Below are positions 22,691 to 35,336 of a stretch of 64,000 nucleotides of DNA, piece after piece (position 1 is the stretch's first letter; each line of letters begins with the position of its first letter). The translations under genes were made by a program, and so were the position numbers. Source of the DNA: Hypomyces perniciosus (lineage: Eukaryota > Ascomycota > Sordariomycetes > Hypocreales > Hypocreaceae); contig SPDT01000003.1 in the NCBI GenBank assembly GCA_008477525.1, positions 2,046,001 to 2,110,000 on the forward strand, written 5' to 3'. The notes beneath the pieces are model-generated. The model did not search any database. It had not been told where the DNA came from and saw nothing but the letters and a program-made list of their open reading frames with translations.

Positions 22691-25600
22691 ATAAATATTA
22701 AAATTATAAAAAGCTATATTCTTTTATTAAATTTAAATCATGTTATAATTCTTTTAAAATACGTTTTATAAAAAGGTATATTTTATACTTTATATAGTTG
22801 CAGGTAATTTTAATCTTTAAAAACTATTATATGTTTCCTTTACTATAAAATTTATATTTTACTTTTAAAGTATTTAATAGTTTAATATTAAGAGTATTAT
22901 TATTATAATATGTAATTAAAGTATTATTTAAATAAAATATAATAAAGATTTTTTAAGCTTTATTATAAAAGAAATAAAGCTTTTTAAAGCTTACAGTTAA
23001 CTTTTATTACTTTAAAGTTAAAGATAATTTATGAAATTATAACTTTAATAAATCCTTTAGCTTAAATAAGCCTTTACTAAGCTTTAAATAAATAGTTAAT
23101 TATTTAAAAACATTTAAAAAGTTTATATATAATTAATTTTAAGTTTTTATTTTTTAAAGTATTAAAAAAGGTATTTCTTATATTATATTACCATAATTTA
23201 AAATTAAACTTTACTATAAAAGTAATAAATATATAAACAGAATATATTCTTAGTATAGCTATATATATACTTTTTATAATAAAGTACTTTTATAAATCTT
23301 TACAAACTATAAAATAAACTTCATAATATTTTAGACTTTTCTTTTAATTAAACTTATAAATAAAGATTTAATATATTAATAAAGGCTTTATTATTACCTT
23401 TCAATATTATATCCTTTATTTAATCCTTTGTATATATACAGAATTAATTTTATTATATATAGGTTATTTAAATTTATTGTTAAATAAATATTTTTTAAAT
23501 TCTTTTTAATTGTTTAGCAGTTTTATTAAATCTTTTTAATAAATAGTTAATTTATTAAAAGCTATCCTTTTTTAAAAAAAAGATTTATAGTTTATTACTA
23601 TATTAAAAATAATAAATATTATTTTTATACTCTTTAATTTATTATTTATTAGCTATTATTAATTAAATAATAGTTAATATAATATTAAATTAAAAAGTTT
23701 AATAATTATTAAATATATATTAAGTTTATTATTTTTAAAAGTAATACTCAAAGTCTATATTTTAATTTTATATATTAAAAAATATTATTAGCCTTTTTTA
23801 TAAATTACTTCCTTTAAAGCCTTAAATTCCTATGAATATTAATTATTACTTTACTATTTAAAAGATTATTAACTAGTATTACTTTAAAAGTTTACTTTTT
23901 TATTATAAAAGTAAAAGTAAATAAACCTTTTATATATTAATTTATTTTTAGCTTTTATAGACTCTTATTTTTTATTAAATTATATACCTTTAATATATAA
24001 AACTATTTTTCTACTTTATCTTTTGTTATAAAAAAGGGTATATTATTTATAAAAGTATTACTTAAAGTTCCTATTAATATACTAATTTCTTTAAAGATTA
24101 ATGATTTTAAAATAGCCTTCAATATTGAAACTTTAAAAAATGCCTTTAAGTATATTAATAATTTAATTTAAATAACTATTAAGTTAATTTTAATGCTCTA
24201 AAGCTTATTTACCTTTAAGGGCAAACTTCTTACATTTTTATTATTTAAAAAGGTATTTTTTACTATAAGAATATATATTTAAAAAAGTATAAACTTTAAT
24301 TCCTCTTCTTTAACTTTTTTAAATAGCTTATTTAATTAAATTACAGTAAACTTATCTGCAATCTGTTTTTTACTATTAAAGAAAGTATTTTTATTAAATT
24401 ATATTTTGTTTTTAATAATTACTTTTATTAAATAAAGTAATTAAATATAATATATATTATTTATAGTATATTTAATAATGTATTTAATTAAGCCTTTAAA
24501 TTTATTTTCCAATTCTGTTTTATTTTAGTTAACTTTATACTCTGTATTAAATATATAAATACAGTAGCTATAGGTATAAGCTTTATTTTAATTTAACTAT
24601 AAGTCTATAAAAAGCATTTTTATAAAAAGGGATATAAAATTATTAAACTCTTACTTTAGCCTATTAATTAGTAATATTATTTTAAATATAAATAAAAGGC
24701 TTATATTAATAGAGTATACTGCTATTTTAATATTTTAGGCTATAGGTTATGTGACAGACTAATATACTTAAATATTCTAATTAATTTAATTATTACTTTT
24801 TAATTTATATACTTTAACGCGCTATTTAACTTATAAATATAAAAAAGGGAAAGCTTAAGGATAATTCCTTTTTTATTTACTTAAAGCTAATAGTATATTA
24901 AACCTGTAATTACTATTATAGCTTTTTTATTATTTTATTTAATATAATATATAAAATATCATATTATATTTTAACTATATTTATAAAGTTAAAAAGTGTA
25001 TGAGAAATAATATTATATTCTTTATTAAATAAAAAGTATATATATAACTATGTAGTATATTTATCTTTAAGCATTAAAAGCTTGTTATTTTTATTATATC
25101 TTTACAAATAGTTTTAAACATTTTAATAAACTTTAAAGAAAGGTTTTAATATTTAGTTATTAAATAGTTTATATAAAATAACTTATAATATATATATTAA
25201 AGTATAAAACTTATACTCTATATATTTAATTCCTTTTATATTTATATTTTCAATATTTTTAATTAATGCCTTTAGCGCTTTAAGGCTAAAATGCTTAAAT
25301 TGTAAATATTAAAAGTATTTTAAATTAACGTATAATACTAAAGGGTTATATATTAATTTTCTTTTTTTTATTGCAGTATATACTTTATTATAGATATTTA
25401 AAAGTAGGAAAAGATTTATTAAACTATTTAGGATATAGTATTTAAATATAAAAGTAATATAAAGAGATAAAGGTTTATATTAAAGAAATACAAAGTTATA
25501 CTTATATTTTACTTTTATGTTTTACTTTAGCTACTATAATATTTAAATTAACTATATTAATACAAAGTATATTATTATATGCGATCAATTAAACTTTAAT

Positions 25601-27246
25601 ATTATAAAGCTTGAAAGCTAATATAATATTAATGTAAAATGTTTATATAATAGTAATATTAATAAATTTAATAAAGTATATTATTCTTTTAAAAAAATTA
25701 CAGAAAGTATTTTTAATTAAATCATATCTTTTTTTAAAATTTAATATATTATTATATTTACTTTAATATAATTAGTTTTTATATTTAAAATAAAAGAGTT
25801 AAAGATAAAGTAACTTTTATTATTTATGAAGCAAATAATACTGCAGGTATTAAAAAGAATACTTTAAAAGAGTCTTTCAAAAGTAATATTTATATTTATA
25901 TATATTAATATATTTATTAAATATATAGTAAAGTCTTTATTCTTTTTTTAACTAGATTTAAAGAAATTAAAGCTACTTAATAGTATAGGCTAATGCCTCT
26001 TTTCTTTAAAGTAAATAAATCTATACCTTTTATATAAACTTTTTATATAAAGTAACTTATTTTTTTTAAAAAAGTGTATATAAATTTTATTAATTTACTT
26101 TTAAAAAAGCTTATAGTTTCCTTTTTTTTTAAGCTTTCCAGTAAATATAGCTTATACTTTACTATATTCTATTTGTATTTAAATATACTTCTCTAAGCTA
26201 TATAGATAATCTTTACTAGTTAATAGCTTAAAGCTTATATTATTATTTAATATTATATTATTAAACCAGTTTTTAAGTATTATATATAAGCCTTAAATAT
26301 TATTTACTATATTCGTTATACTATTTAAAAAAAGTTAATTAAATTAATTGAAAATAAAGATCTTTTTCAATTTATTGGTTTTAATTAATATATTTATATA
26401 GTATAAATAATATAAAGTAAAGCTTAAAGTATAGTAAGCTTTAATAGCTTTTAAAAACCCTATTTAAGAAAATATTCTTATAATTTTAAGAAGCTTATAT
26501 TAAATAGTATATATATATAGGCATATAATTAATTTATATACTATATTTCTAGCTTTATACTCCTGTATATAATATTGTATAACATTTATTAATAAAAGAG
26601 ATATCCTTTTTCTTTAATTATCTTTTTATAAAGAGAAAGGCAGTTTTTAAGCTTTTTAATAATTTAGTAAATAAAGAGTTAAATTTATATATTATCTTTA
26701 TTATTATTATTATTATTTACTTTAATCGCAGTAGGCTATAGATTTTTACCTTTAAAGTCAGTTAAAGTTAAATTGTAAAGGTTAAAGTCCATAGTTTTTT
26801 AAATCTACCTTTAAATTATACTCTTAACCTTCCTTTTTTCTATATTTATATTAATAGTATTTTAATGCTTTTAAAGTAAACTGTTATAGCAGGCAGTAAT
26901 CTTATTACCTTTAACTGCTTTTTTAAATTCTTTAACTGCTTTCCTTCTTATTTAAATAAACGTAAATAGTAAAGGAGTAGGAAAATAATTATTAAGCTTT
27001 TGAAAGAGATTAACATTAATCCTTTTCTATATTTTAATAGTAGTTATATAATTTATAAGAACAGTTATTTATTTAATTTACTATTTTAATAGTTTTAGCA
27101 TTATAAAAGGTAACTCTTTTATGTTATCTATTATAGAAGATAAATTCTATAATATGAAGGTAAAAATAAAGAAAGTATAAAGGAAAAGATAATATTAAAT
27201 AGAAGTTTTTAGTAATTTAATTAAAGTTACTATATAAGTTTATAAC
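22691..27246. mobile_element. A+T-rich RIP-mutated repeats, partly a minus-strand Copia copy
   Basis: Extremely T/A-rich, stops everywhere. Next to the inverted Copia LTR at 27247 the minus strand gives a mutated primer-binding site and gag start, so at least the right end belongs to a Copia copy running leftward. How far it runs is not readable. A (TTA)n run lies at about 26697-26720. Confidence 0.45.
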
Positions 27247-27508
27247 TATAATAGAGCGTAGTATAGTTATATAGAGTATAGAGAGATAGGAAATAAAGTT
27301 TAATTTTATAAAAGAGAATATACTATAATGGCTTTACTATATATATATAGCTAATATAAGAAAGAAGCTGTATATAAATGCTTATAGCATTTATATAGTA
27401 TAATATTTTGCTTACGCGATATATATATTAGCTTATATCTACTTTATAAGTAAATAAAAGCTCCTTAATATTAATAAGCAGTAGGGCCCTAGCCTACTTA
27501 ACCCAATA
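27247..27508 (-). repeat. Copia LTR, inverted and RIP-mutated
   Basis: About 262 bp, reverse complement of 17246-17509 with heavy G-to-A and C-to-T change. Shared words include 'ctctctatactctatata' and 'tagggccctactgctt'. Confidence 0.8.
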
Positions 27509-27599
27509 TTTATATACTCTATTTAATTATAAAGTATATAGTTAATTAATTATTATAATTAATATTCTAATTAATACTAAACTTAAATTTTATCTTTTA

Positions 27600-28030
27600 A
27601 AAAAGGTAATATAAATTTATAGCCTATTTCATCATTTAAATAAAGGTAAACAGCTTAACTTTAATTATAAATATACTAATAGTACTTTAATATATTATAT
27701 TTTATAAAATAAAGCTTAAGAAAAGTATAATAAAATACCTTTAAAATAATCTTTATGTATTTATATTATTAATAAAGAAAATATTATTTAAACTAGTTAA
27801 AACCTATATTTCTCTTTTCCCTTTATATTAAAAAGCTAAAAAATACTATATATATAAATAGTAGATTAATTAATTAACCACTTTAAAGTGCTTTTTATTA
27901 AAGTAAATTAAAAACTATAATAAAGCTAAAATACTATATATTAAATTAAACTTTATTATAATAACTATATAAAGTATTAATTTTACTTTCTTCTAACATA
28001 TTTTAATAATTACTTTTAATAGTTATAATC
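27600..28030 (+). repeat. diverged direct repeat, copy 2
   Basis: Partner of 22255-22690. Similarity stops at about 28030, exactly where unmutated, G+C-richer DNA begins. Confidence 0.7.
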
Positions 28031-28345
28031 TACTTTTATAAACAATAAGTCGGCGACTTAACTGCCTTTTCTGGCGGTTTCTGCCACCGAACATACTGGA
28101 CATTTTGCCAGGAATCCAGCGCTGCTTTAAGGCCAGCAACCAGTGCCGTCCGCGGGGCCATCCTTCTTGTGCCGCTACGTACCTGACAGGTACCGCGTTC
28201 ACACCCCACCAACTCTCGCAGCTCCATCGGGCTGGCCAACACAAGGATAGGGATCAAGCGGATGTGCTTTCTGGAAACCTCTTTTCGCTCCCCCCAGCAA
28301 TAAGGGAGCCATAAACCACCAGAAATGGCGGCATCACGCAGGCCC

Positions 28346-28353
28346 TATTTAAA
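28346..28353 (+). promoter_or_regulatory. TATA-like box of the DUF3435 gene
   Basis: TATTTAAA, followed by a C/T-rich stretch (about 28370-28430) typical of fungal transcription starts, about 120 bp before the start codon at 28474, which has a good context (CAACCATGGCG). Confidence 0.5.
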
Positions 28354-28473
28354 GGTCGCTCGCTCCCGCCCGAACTTGTCTATCCCTCTCTTCCAACCAA
28401 TACTCTCGCTCCCGCTGTCTTGCCCACCTACAAAGCGCATCACCCTCTTGACTGGCACCGGAAGACTTCAACC

Positions 28474-31400
28474 ATGGCGCACCAAAAGCGCCCTCCCGGC
28501 AACCCATACGATTCAGATGCATCGTATTCACCTAAAGAGGAAAATAAAGATGACCTCTTCGACCAAAACCAGGCCAACTTCTCGGGCCCGGAAACGGAGG
28601 CAACTGACGTAAAGGACGTATACTTCAATGGCACAGGGGGCGGTATCAACGTCGATATTGAAGACCAAGCCCAACTCTTCGGCGGCAATGTCCATCTACC
28701 CGACTACTACCGGCAGGCCATCGAAGAGTTCAATAAGGACGCCTATAAAATACAGGACTACAGTAATAGCAGCCTACTGCTCCTGGATGTATATAAAGGG
28801 CAATAGCGCTAGTATGCAACCTGCTATATAGCTTTTCTTTTCTTCTCTAGTTATTAATATATATATCTTTCCGAGTTCCAGGTACTGCAATCTTTTAAGG
28901 CGTGACCCTTAAGAATATTTTAAGTCTATCTCTAAGTCCAGCTCTCTGACCCTGCTATACAACTTCTTTAACTAGTCACTAAACTAAAAGGTTAGTAAAG
29001 ATAATAAGAGAAAGCGAGGAATAAAAAAGAGCAGCTCTTTAAATATATATTAAAAGGTTTTCCAGCTTATCTTTGAAAAGGCTATAGGGGACAAGCTTGA
29101 CTTAAAGATAACTTAGCGTATATATAGGGTATAACTAATCTTAACTATTACTGGGACGCAAGGCTAACTATACAGGTACTTTAAGACCTAGCCAAGAGGT
29201 ATAGAATAAGTGGCTAGAAGCAAGCTAATCGCTGCATGACGATCGTAGACCTAAAAGAGCAAATCGAGACAACAATTAGCATAATAGAGAGGTTGTTTAA
29301 ACTTGGAGAACTCCGAATTCTCGCCGTTCTCTTTCTACTCCTACTCGCTCCCGCAAAAGCTCATCCCACATCCATCCTACATATCCGATTTAGAGACATT
29401 CAACTCTCGTTGGCGAGAGATCTAGAAGGTAGGCCGTATAAAATCCTAATTCAGTTCACCCTGGCCTTCATAAAGACATACCTCGGGGTTAAAGACGCGT
29501 AAAGACACTACCCCTATAGTTAATGCAATAGCGCTGATATTATATTAGGAAAACTTTCACGCTCCCTAAGACCCTAGCCGACCCATCTCTACTACTTAAC
29601 CTATATATCTTCTTATTAGGTATTCTATTTCGCCACCGCGCGTTTTAAGCGCCAAGTCTCACCTCACCAGAACACCTAGCCAAACTTAATATCTACCTAG
29701 GGGAGCAGGAGCTGCCGCTACCGCTTAGGGACAATTTAAAAGACACATATATATTTCGATAAGCTGTTTAGACACTTACTAGCTATAAATTATTATAGGA
29801 TTAGCCTATTTCCTATTAAATAATTGTATAGTAGATCTGAAAGATTAGCGAAATCTTAGGGTTAGAGTACCCTACTATTCCCTATAACCTACGCTATAAC
29901 GCGGCCAACGAGTTCGATCAAAGTGGTTTATCTAGCCTTCCCTTTCTCTAAAATCTTTTCGCTTACTATAAATATAGCCGATATCAGCAAATCACTGCAA
30001 AATCTCGCCCTAAATTATACCAACTCGAATCCCTTTTAAAGGCACTATCTAAAGCGTGAGGTTTACGCAGATATATAGGCTATCGTTTAGCAGTAAAAAC
30101 TATAACAGGCATTTATTAAGCAGGCTTATAGCATTGGCCATTTAAAAAGCAAGCGGCAACCCATAGACCTTACGGCTAAGCAGGCAGTATCTATTAATAC
30201 TAACCCTTTAATCAAGCGATTAAAGCGAGACCTTTAAGGGCTTTGTTAAAGGTTAAAGGAATATAAAAAGGCTTGCCGCAAACTAAAGAACTAGAAACAG
30301 AGGCTAAAAAGGGCACTTAAATAAAAGATCCGAGACAAATAAACTGCTAAGCAGGCAGTTAATAATATCGAGCAATAATTGCAAAGTATTAAGTTCATTA
30401 AGTAGGCAGCTATAAATAGAACTTGCAGCCTTTAGCGACTAGTTTAAAGACGGCTTATTAAAGCACTCGCGGCCCTATTTGGTGTTATATTAAAAGACCA
30501 GTATTAGCGGAGAAATAATGCTATTAACTCTATTACTGCGTATTGCATGATTGAAAAAAGGCAGACTGCCTATTGCCTAAAATATTTATTGACTGAGTTA
30601 AGTAGGCGTATATCTGTCAGTGAGCCGCCAGTCAACAGCCCTCTATATATGGCTCTAATGTCTATCTTCGTTAAGACCAAGAAAGAAAGACCGAGAATAT
30701 GCTTTATATGTATTAGTAAGGCACTCACTTTAGCACTTAATGACGGAGCTATTTGAGATCTCATTGACGAGTTCTATACTTCAGGGGACTTGTCTAAGCA
30801 CTTCCAACGCAAGCATTTATTGAATTTGCGGGATAGCGATAAGCTTAAGTGCCCCCGCTCCTGGGAATAGGATGGGCCAGCAATAAACGCTTTGGCTACG
30901 CAGATAACGTCGCCTTCCTGGCCACAGGCCCTTACACGGGCTACACCTTAGTGATACAATAGAATAAGTTAGATAGGGCAGTCCGGTGGGGTCAGGAAAA
31001 CGCAATCTCTTTCGCTCTAGACAAAGCCAAACTCCTCTAATTTTATAGGAGATGCAGACCTAATCCTTAATACCCAGTTACACTACAAGGAAGACAAGTT
31101 AACCTTAAGGAATATATGAAATAGCTTAGCGTTATTCTTAACCCTAAACTATCGTTTAAAAATATATATAGAGGCTTAGGCAGGTAAAGCCTTAAAGACA
31201 GCTAACTTCCTTAAAAGTCTTAATAAAACTTAAAAAGGCTCCCCTTTTAATAAAATAGCTATAGCGGCTAAAGCTTGCGTATTACTAGTTGCCTTATATA
31301 ATATAAAGGTATAGTAGCCTGGCTTAAAGAGAGAATCTAGGAATAATTGAGGCAGGATAGTAAATATAGGTATTAATAACTTTATAGTAAAACTGAATAA

Positions 31401-32834
31401 AGCCTTTAAAACTGCAGCCTGCATTATCTTTTTAGTCTAAAAGATTACCTTTATCTTAATGCTATATAAAAAGTCTAGCGTCCTGCCTATATTTATAGTA
31501 CTTACTTAAGTAAAGCTAAGAAATTCCACTTAATTTACAGGCCTAAATTATTTTTATTTATTAACTGACAGGATTAATAAACTAACTATCTAGCTTTTTG
31601 CAATATACTTATAAAAAATAGCTAAACTTATTGGCAAGTTTATTTAACCTACTCTCTTTACCTATAAACCCTATTTTATTAAAGCTGGCCTAAATTTTAA
31701 AATATTTAAAAAAAAGATAGTTATATAAAAGGACTTTAAATTAATAGATTTAATATTAGCTTTAATAGTCGCGGTTTATTTAATAGCTTTTAATTGAATA
31801 AAAAAATAAAATAGGGAATAATAATATATTATAAAATTAAAGTCTATAAAGACTATAGGCTATTTATTAATATAAAGGTCTAGAATATAAAAGCTATAAA
31901 AGCTGCTAAAGTAATTAAAATAATAGCTAAACCTATAACAAATAACCTTAAAATTAATAAAATATATATCTTTTTTAATAATATATTAATAGTTAAAGGC
32001 CTATTAAATAAAGCTTTAATGTTATTATAGGAATAGTTTATATAGTTTTAATATATAGTAAAAGAGATATACCCCTATAAAGTATTTATTTTTTAAGTAT
32101 TAGGCTATAAAGATATATAAAGCAATAAAATAGTAAATAAACTAGTAAAAAAAGGGATAGTCTATAACTTCCCCTTTTAAAGTTAAAGGATTTTAATGTA
32201 TATTAAATATTAAATAAAAGCAGAAAGAATAACCCTTTAAAAAAGTATTTAAAGGTAAATACTTTAAAAAGCTATTAACTGTAAAGCCTAAAATCACCTA
32301 TAAATCCCTTAAAATTAAAACTCTTTTAATTTATTTTATATAGGCTATTAGTAAAAAGGCTTAGTTCTAGAGACTTTTAAAGCTACTATAATTATTTTAA
32401 CTATAATATATAATCCTATTATAAATGCAGCTCTTTTAAAGAGCTAGGGCATTTTATTAAATGTTATATAAAAAGAGCTTCCTCCTTAAAATACTAAAAA
32501 ATAAAAGACTAGTTATATATTTATTAGGATTCAAAGGAAGCGAGGCTTTTTAAAAGCTGGTAAAAGAGGTAAACCTATATAGCCCCCCTTTATAAAATAT
32601 AGATTAAGAATATACTAAAATTTTCCTTTATCTAGCGAAATATAGCGAATAAGGTCTAGACCCCTGGCTTTTACTAACCTGTTGCCTAAACGAGGGTATT
32701 ATACCTAGATATAGAGTGGTTGTAAGTAGTAATAAAAAAAAAATAAGCTTAAGTGCTAGGTTTATGACTTGCGGCTTGACAATAAGGGACACTTTCAGAA
32801 CCATGCCTTATGAGTATATGGAACGGTAACTTAA
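28474..32834 (+). pseudogene. DUF3435 (tyrosine-recombinase-like) gene, RIP-mutated and split by a LINE
   Basis: Remnant of a DUF3435 protein, the tyrosine-recombinase-related family that includes the 'captain' genes of Starship elements. The first about 110 codons (28474-28806, MAHQKRPPG...EEFNKDAYKIQDYS) are intact and unmutated. Then stops appear, several explainable as TGG to TAG or CAG to TAG. Still readable: RGIKKSSSLNIY and KVFQLIFEKA (about 29010-29085), an open segment at 29236-29502 (DLKEQIETT, KLGELRILAVLFLLLLAP, KTYLGVKDA), YNLRYNAANEFDQS (about 29880-29925), and MSIFVKTKKERPRICFICIS (about 30660-30715). A C-terminal zinc finger begins HFQRKHLLNLRDSDKLKC and stops at a LINE inserted at 30853. 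It resumes at 32757 with the DLRLDNKGHFQNHAL part and ends TAA at 32832-32834. No product is expected. Confidence 0.82.
30853..32742 (+). mobile_element. LINE A: 5'-truncated Tad1-like LINE
   Basis: About 1.9 kb holding the end of the reverse transcriptase and the RNase H region. RFGYADNVAFLATG at about 30885 is the YADD box with the last Asp now Asn. FALDKAKLL follows, and the 3' end runs into an A-rich tail. A 14-bp TSD ATAAGCTTAAGTGC flanks it (30839-30852 and 32743-32756). Removing the LINE rejoins the zinc-finger coding of the DUF3435 gene in frame. RIP-mutated. Confidence 0.88.
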
Positions 32835-33282
32835 ACTGCACTATCTTAGCATATAGAAGTATGTGCCTTCGGACCCATTTATTATCTTCTTTGGCAGACG
32901 ATTGTTCCCTCTCTCGATATTTAGTTTATAGCGCTAAAAGCTGTTTTTTTAGTTTCTGCACGGAGCTTTATTACTTTGGTGCCCTGCTGCATTTTCTCAC
33001 TATTTGGTTTAGCTATGTATATAGACGAATAGAATCTAGAGTTAGAACTAGTACTACGTTCAAACAGGTAGGCCCTGTCTATAGGCGTTTAGAATTTAGA
33101 TAGTTGTTGTATTCCTTGAACTTTAATGTAGGAACGGCCCTTATTGCTGCAATATTTGTCTTTGTCTCGTTCGTGGGGCTAATTAGTGAGATATAATTCC
33201 CAATAATGTCCAATAAGCTCCCGCTGCGGGAAGTTAATGTATATATACTAAGATTACTTTAGATGCTAAGTCTTAACCTAAT
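32835..33282. other. low-copy DNA downstream of the DUF3435 gene
   Basis: Moderate G+C, not RIP-mutated. An open frame of 97 codons at 32810-33103 overlaps the zinc-finger end and shows no family likeness. Two similar 20-bp words (tatagacgaatagaatctag, tataggcgtttagaattta) lie 60 bp apart. It was contiguous with 42378 before LINE B inserted. Confidence 0.4.
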
Positions 33283-35174
33283 ATATAAGTCTTCCTTTAG
33301 TGAAACTTCCTAAGATAGCCTGGCCGGCGGTCTGCGACTTTGTATACAAGCTCTTTAAAGGATACCTAAAGATCAGATACTACCTCGCCCTTTTCCAAAC
33401 CGCTAAAGTAATATTTATACCTAAACTAAATAAGCTAGACTACTTTATATATAAAGTTTAGCAGTTAATTTACTTTTATTATATATAGGCAAAGGCTTAA
33501 AAAGGCTATTAATATAAAAGATTATAAAAGATATATTTAAATATAAAGTATTTTTAAAGTAATATTTTAAATCTTTATTAAAGAAAAATACTATAAACCT
33601 TTTTATTTACTTTATTTATAATATAAAATTAATACTCTTTAAAAGAAAGGAAATATTAATCTTTACCTTTAATATTTTAAAAGCTTTTAATATTATAATA
33701 AAAAACTATATAACTTTTTAATTTAAAGAACAAAGGTAATTAAATTAATTTATTAAATAAATAACGTCTTTTTTAAGTAATAATATAGTTTTTTTTTTAA
33801 AAAAAAGATAGTATTACCCTTTTTTACAGTAAATTTAAATATAAAACTTTTTAAAGATCCCTTTTTTTATTAATTTTATTTATATTATATATTACGCTGC
33901 TTTTAAAAATAAAATAGATTAATTATAAATGCTTTAACTATATAAATAATATTACTTTTTTAACTATAGGCTTTTATATAAATTGTACTTTAATAATTTT
34001 ATAAAATAAATTAAATAAAGTAGTTTAATAAAATTAAAAAAATATAATTTTTTTATTTTAAAAAAAACTAAATTCCTTTACTTTTATAAAAAATATAGAT
34101 TTAATTTTTAATATTTAGTTATATTAAAAAGAAAATAAATTAACTTTAAAAAATATATAAAATAGTTTGGTATTATTTTTAACTTTAAGCTATTATTTCA
34201 GAAATATATAAAAGCTTAAATAGGTAAGGCCTTAAAGATAATTAATTTCTTTAAAATTTTTAATCAAACCTAAAAAGGCTCCTTTTTTAATATAATAATT
34301 ATAGCAGTTAAAGCTTATATATTATTAATTACTTTATATAATATAAATGTATAATAGTTTAGTTTAAAAGAATGAATTTAAAATAATTTAAATAGAGTAA
34401 TAAATATAAGCGTTAATAATTTTATAGTAAAACTAAATAAAGCTTTTAAAACTGCAGCCTATATTATCTTTTTAATTTAAAAAATTACCTTTATTTTAAT
34501 ACTTTATAAAAGGTTTAATATTTTACTTATATTTATAGTATTTACCTAAATAAAGCTAAAAAACTATATTTAACTTATAAGCTTAAATTATTTTTATTTA
34601 TTAATTAATAAAATTAATAAATTAACTGTCTAGCTATTTATAATATATTTATAAAAATTAGCTAAATTTATTAATAAGTTTATTTAATTTACTTTTTTTA
34701 TTTATAAAGTTTATTTTATTAAAGTTAATTTAAATTTTAAAATATATAATAAAAAATAGCTATATAAAACTACTTTAAACTAATAAATTTAATATTAGCC
34801 TTAATAGTTATAGTTTATTTAAATAACTTTTAATTTAATAAAAAAATAAAATAAAGAATAGTAGTATACTATAAAATTAAAGTCTATAAAAACTATAGGC
34901 TATTTACTAATATAAAGGTTTATAATATAAAAGCTATAAAAGCTATTAAAGTAATTAAAATAGCAGTTAAATTTATAAAAAATAACTTTAAAATTAATAA
35001 AATATATATATTTTTTAATAATATATTAATAATTAAAGGCCTATTAAATAAAACTTTAACTTTATTATAAAAATAATTTATATAATTTTATTATATAGTA
35101 AAAAAGATATACCTTTATAAAATATTTATTTTTTAAGTATTAGGCTATAAAGATATATAAAGCAATAAAATAGC

Positions 35175-35336
35175 TATTACGGTATACAGAACAGCAGGTT
35201 AAGGTAATATCTTTATTATGCCTTAAATAAGGCAAGAAGCTATAAGAATATGGTTCGAAGGTGTAGGACTAAGTTATTATATAAGGACGTATATAATGCT
35301 GATAAGTTATTAGAGGGCAGGTTTAGTGCTGTAATA
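35175..35336 (-). repeat. Gypsy-2 LTR (left)
   Basis: 162 bp, TATTACGGTATACAGAAC to GTGCTGTAATA; more RIP-mutated than its partner. Confidence 0.9.
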
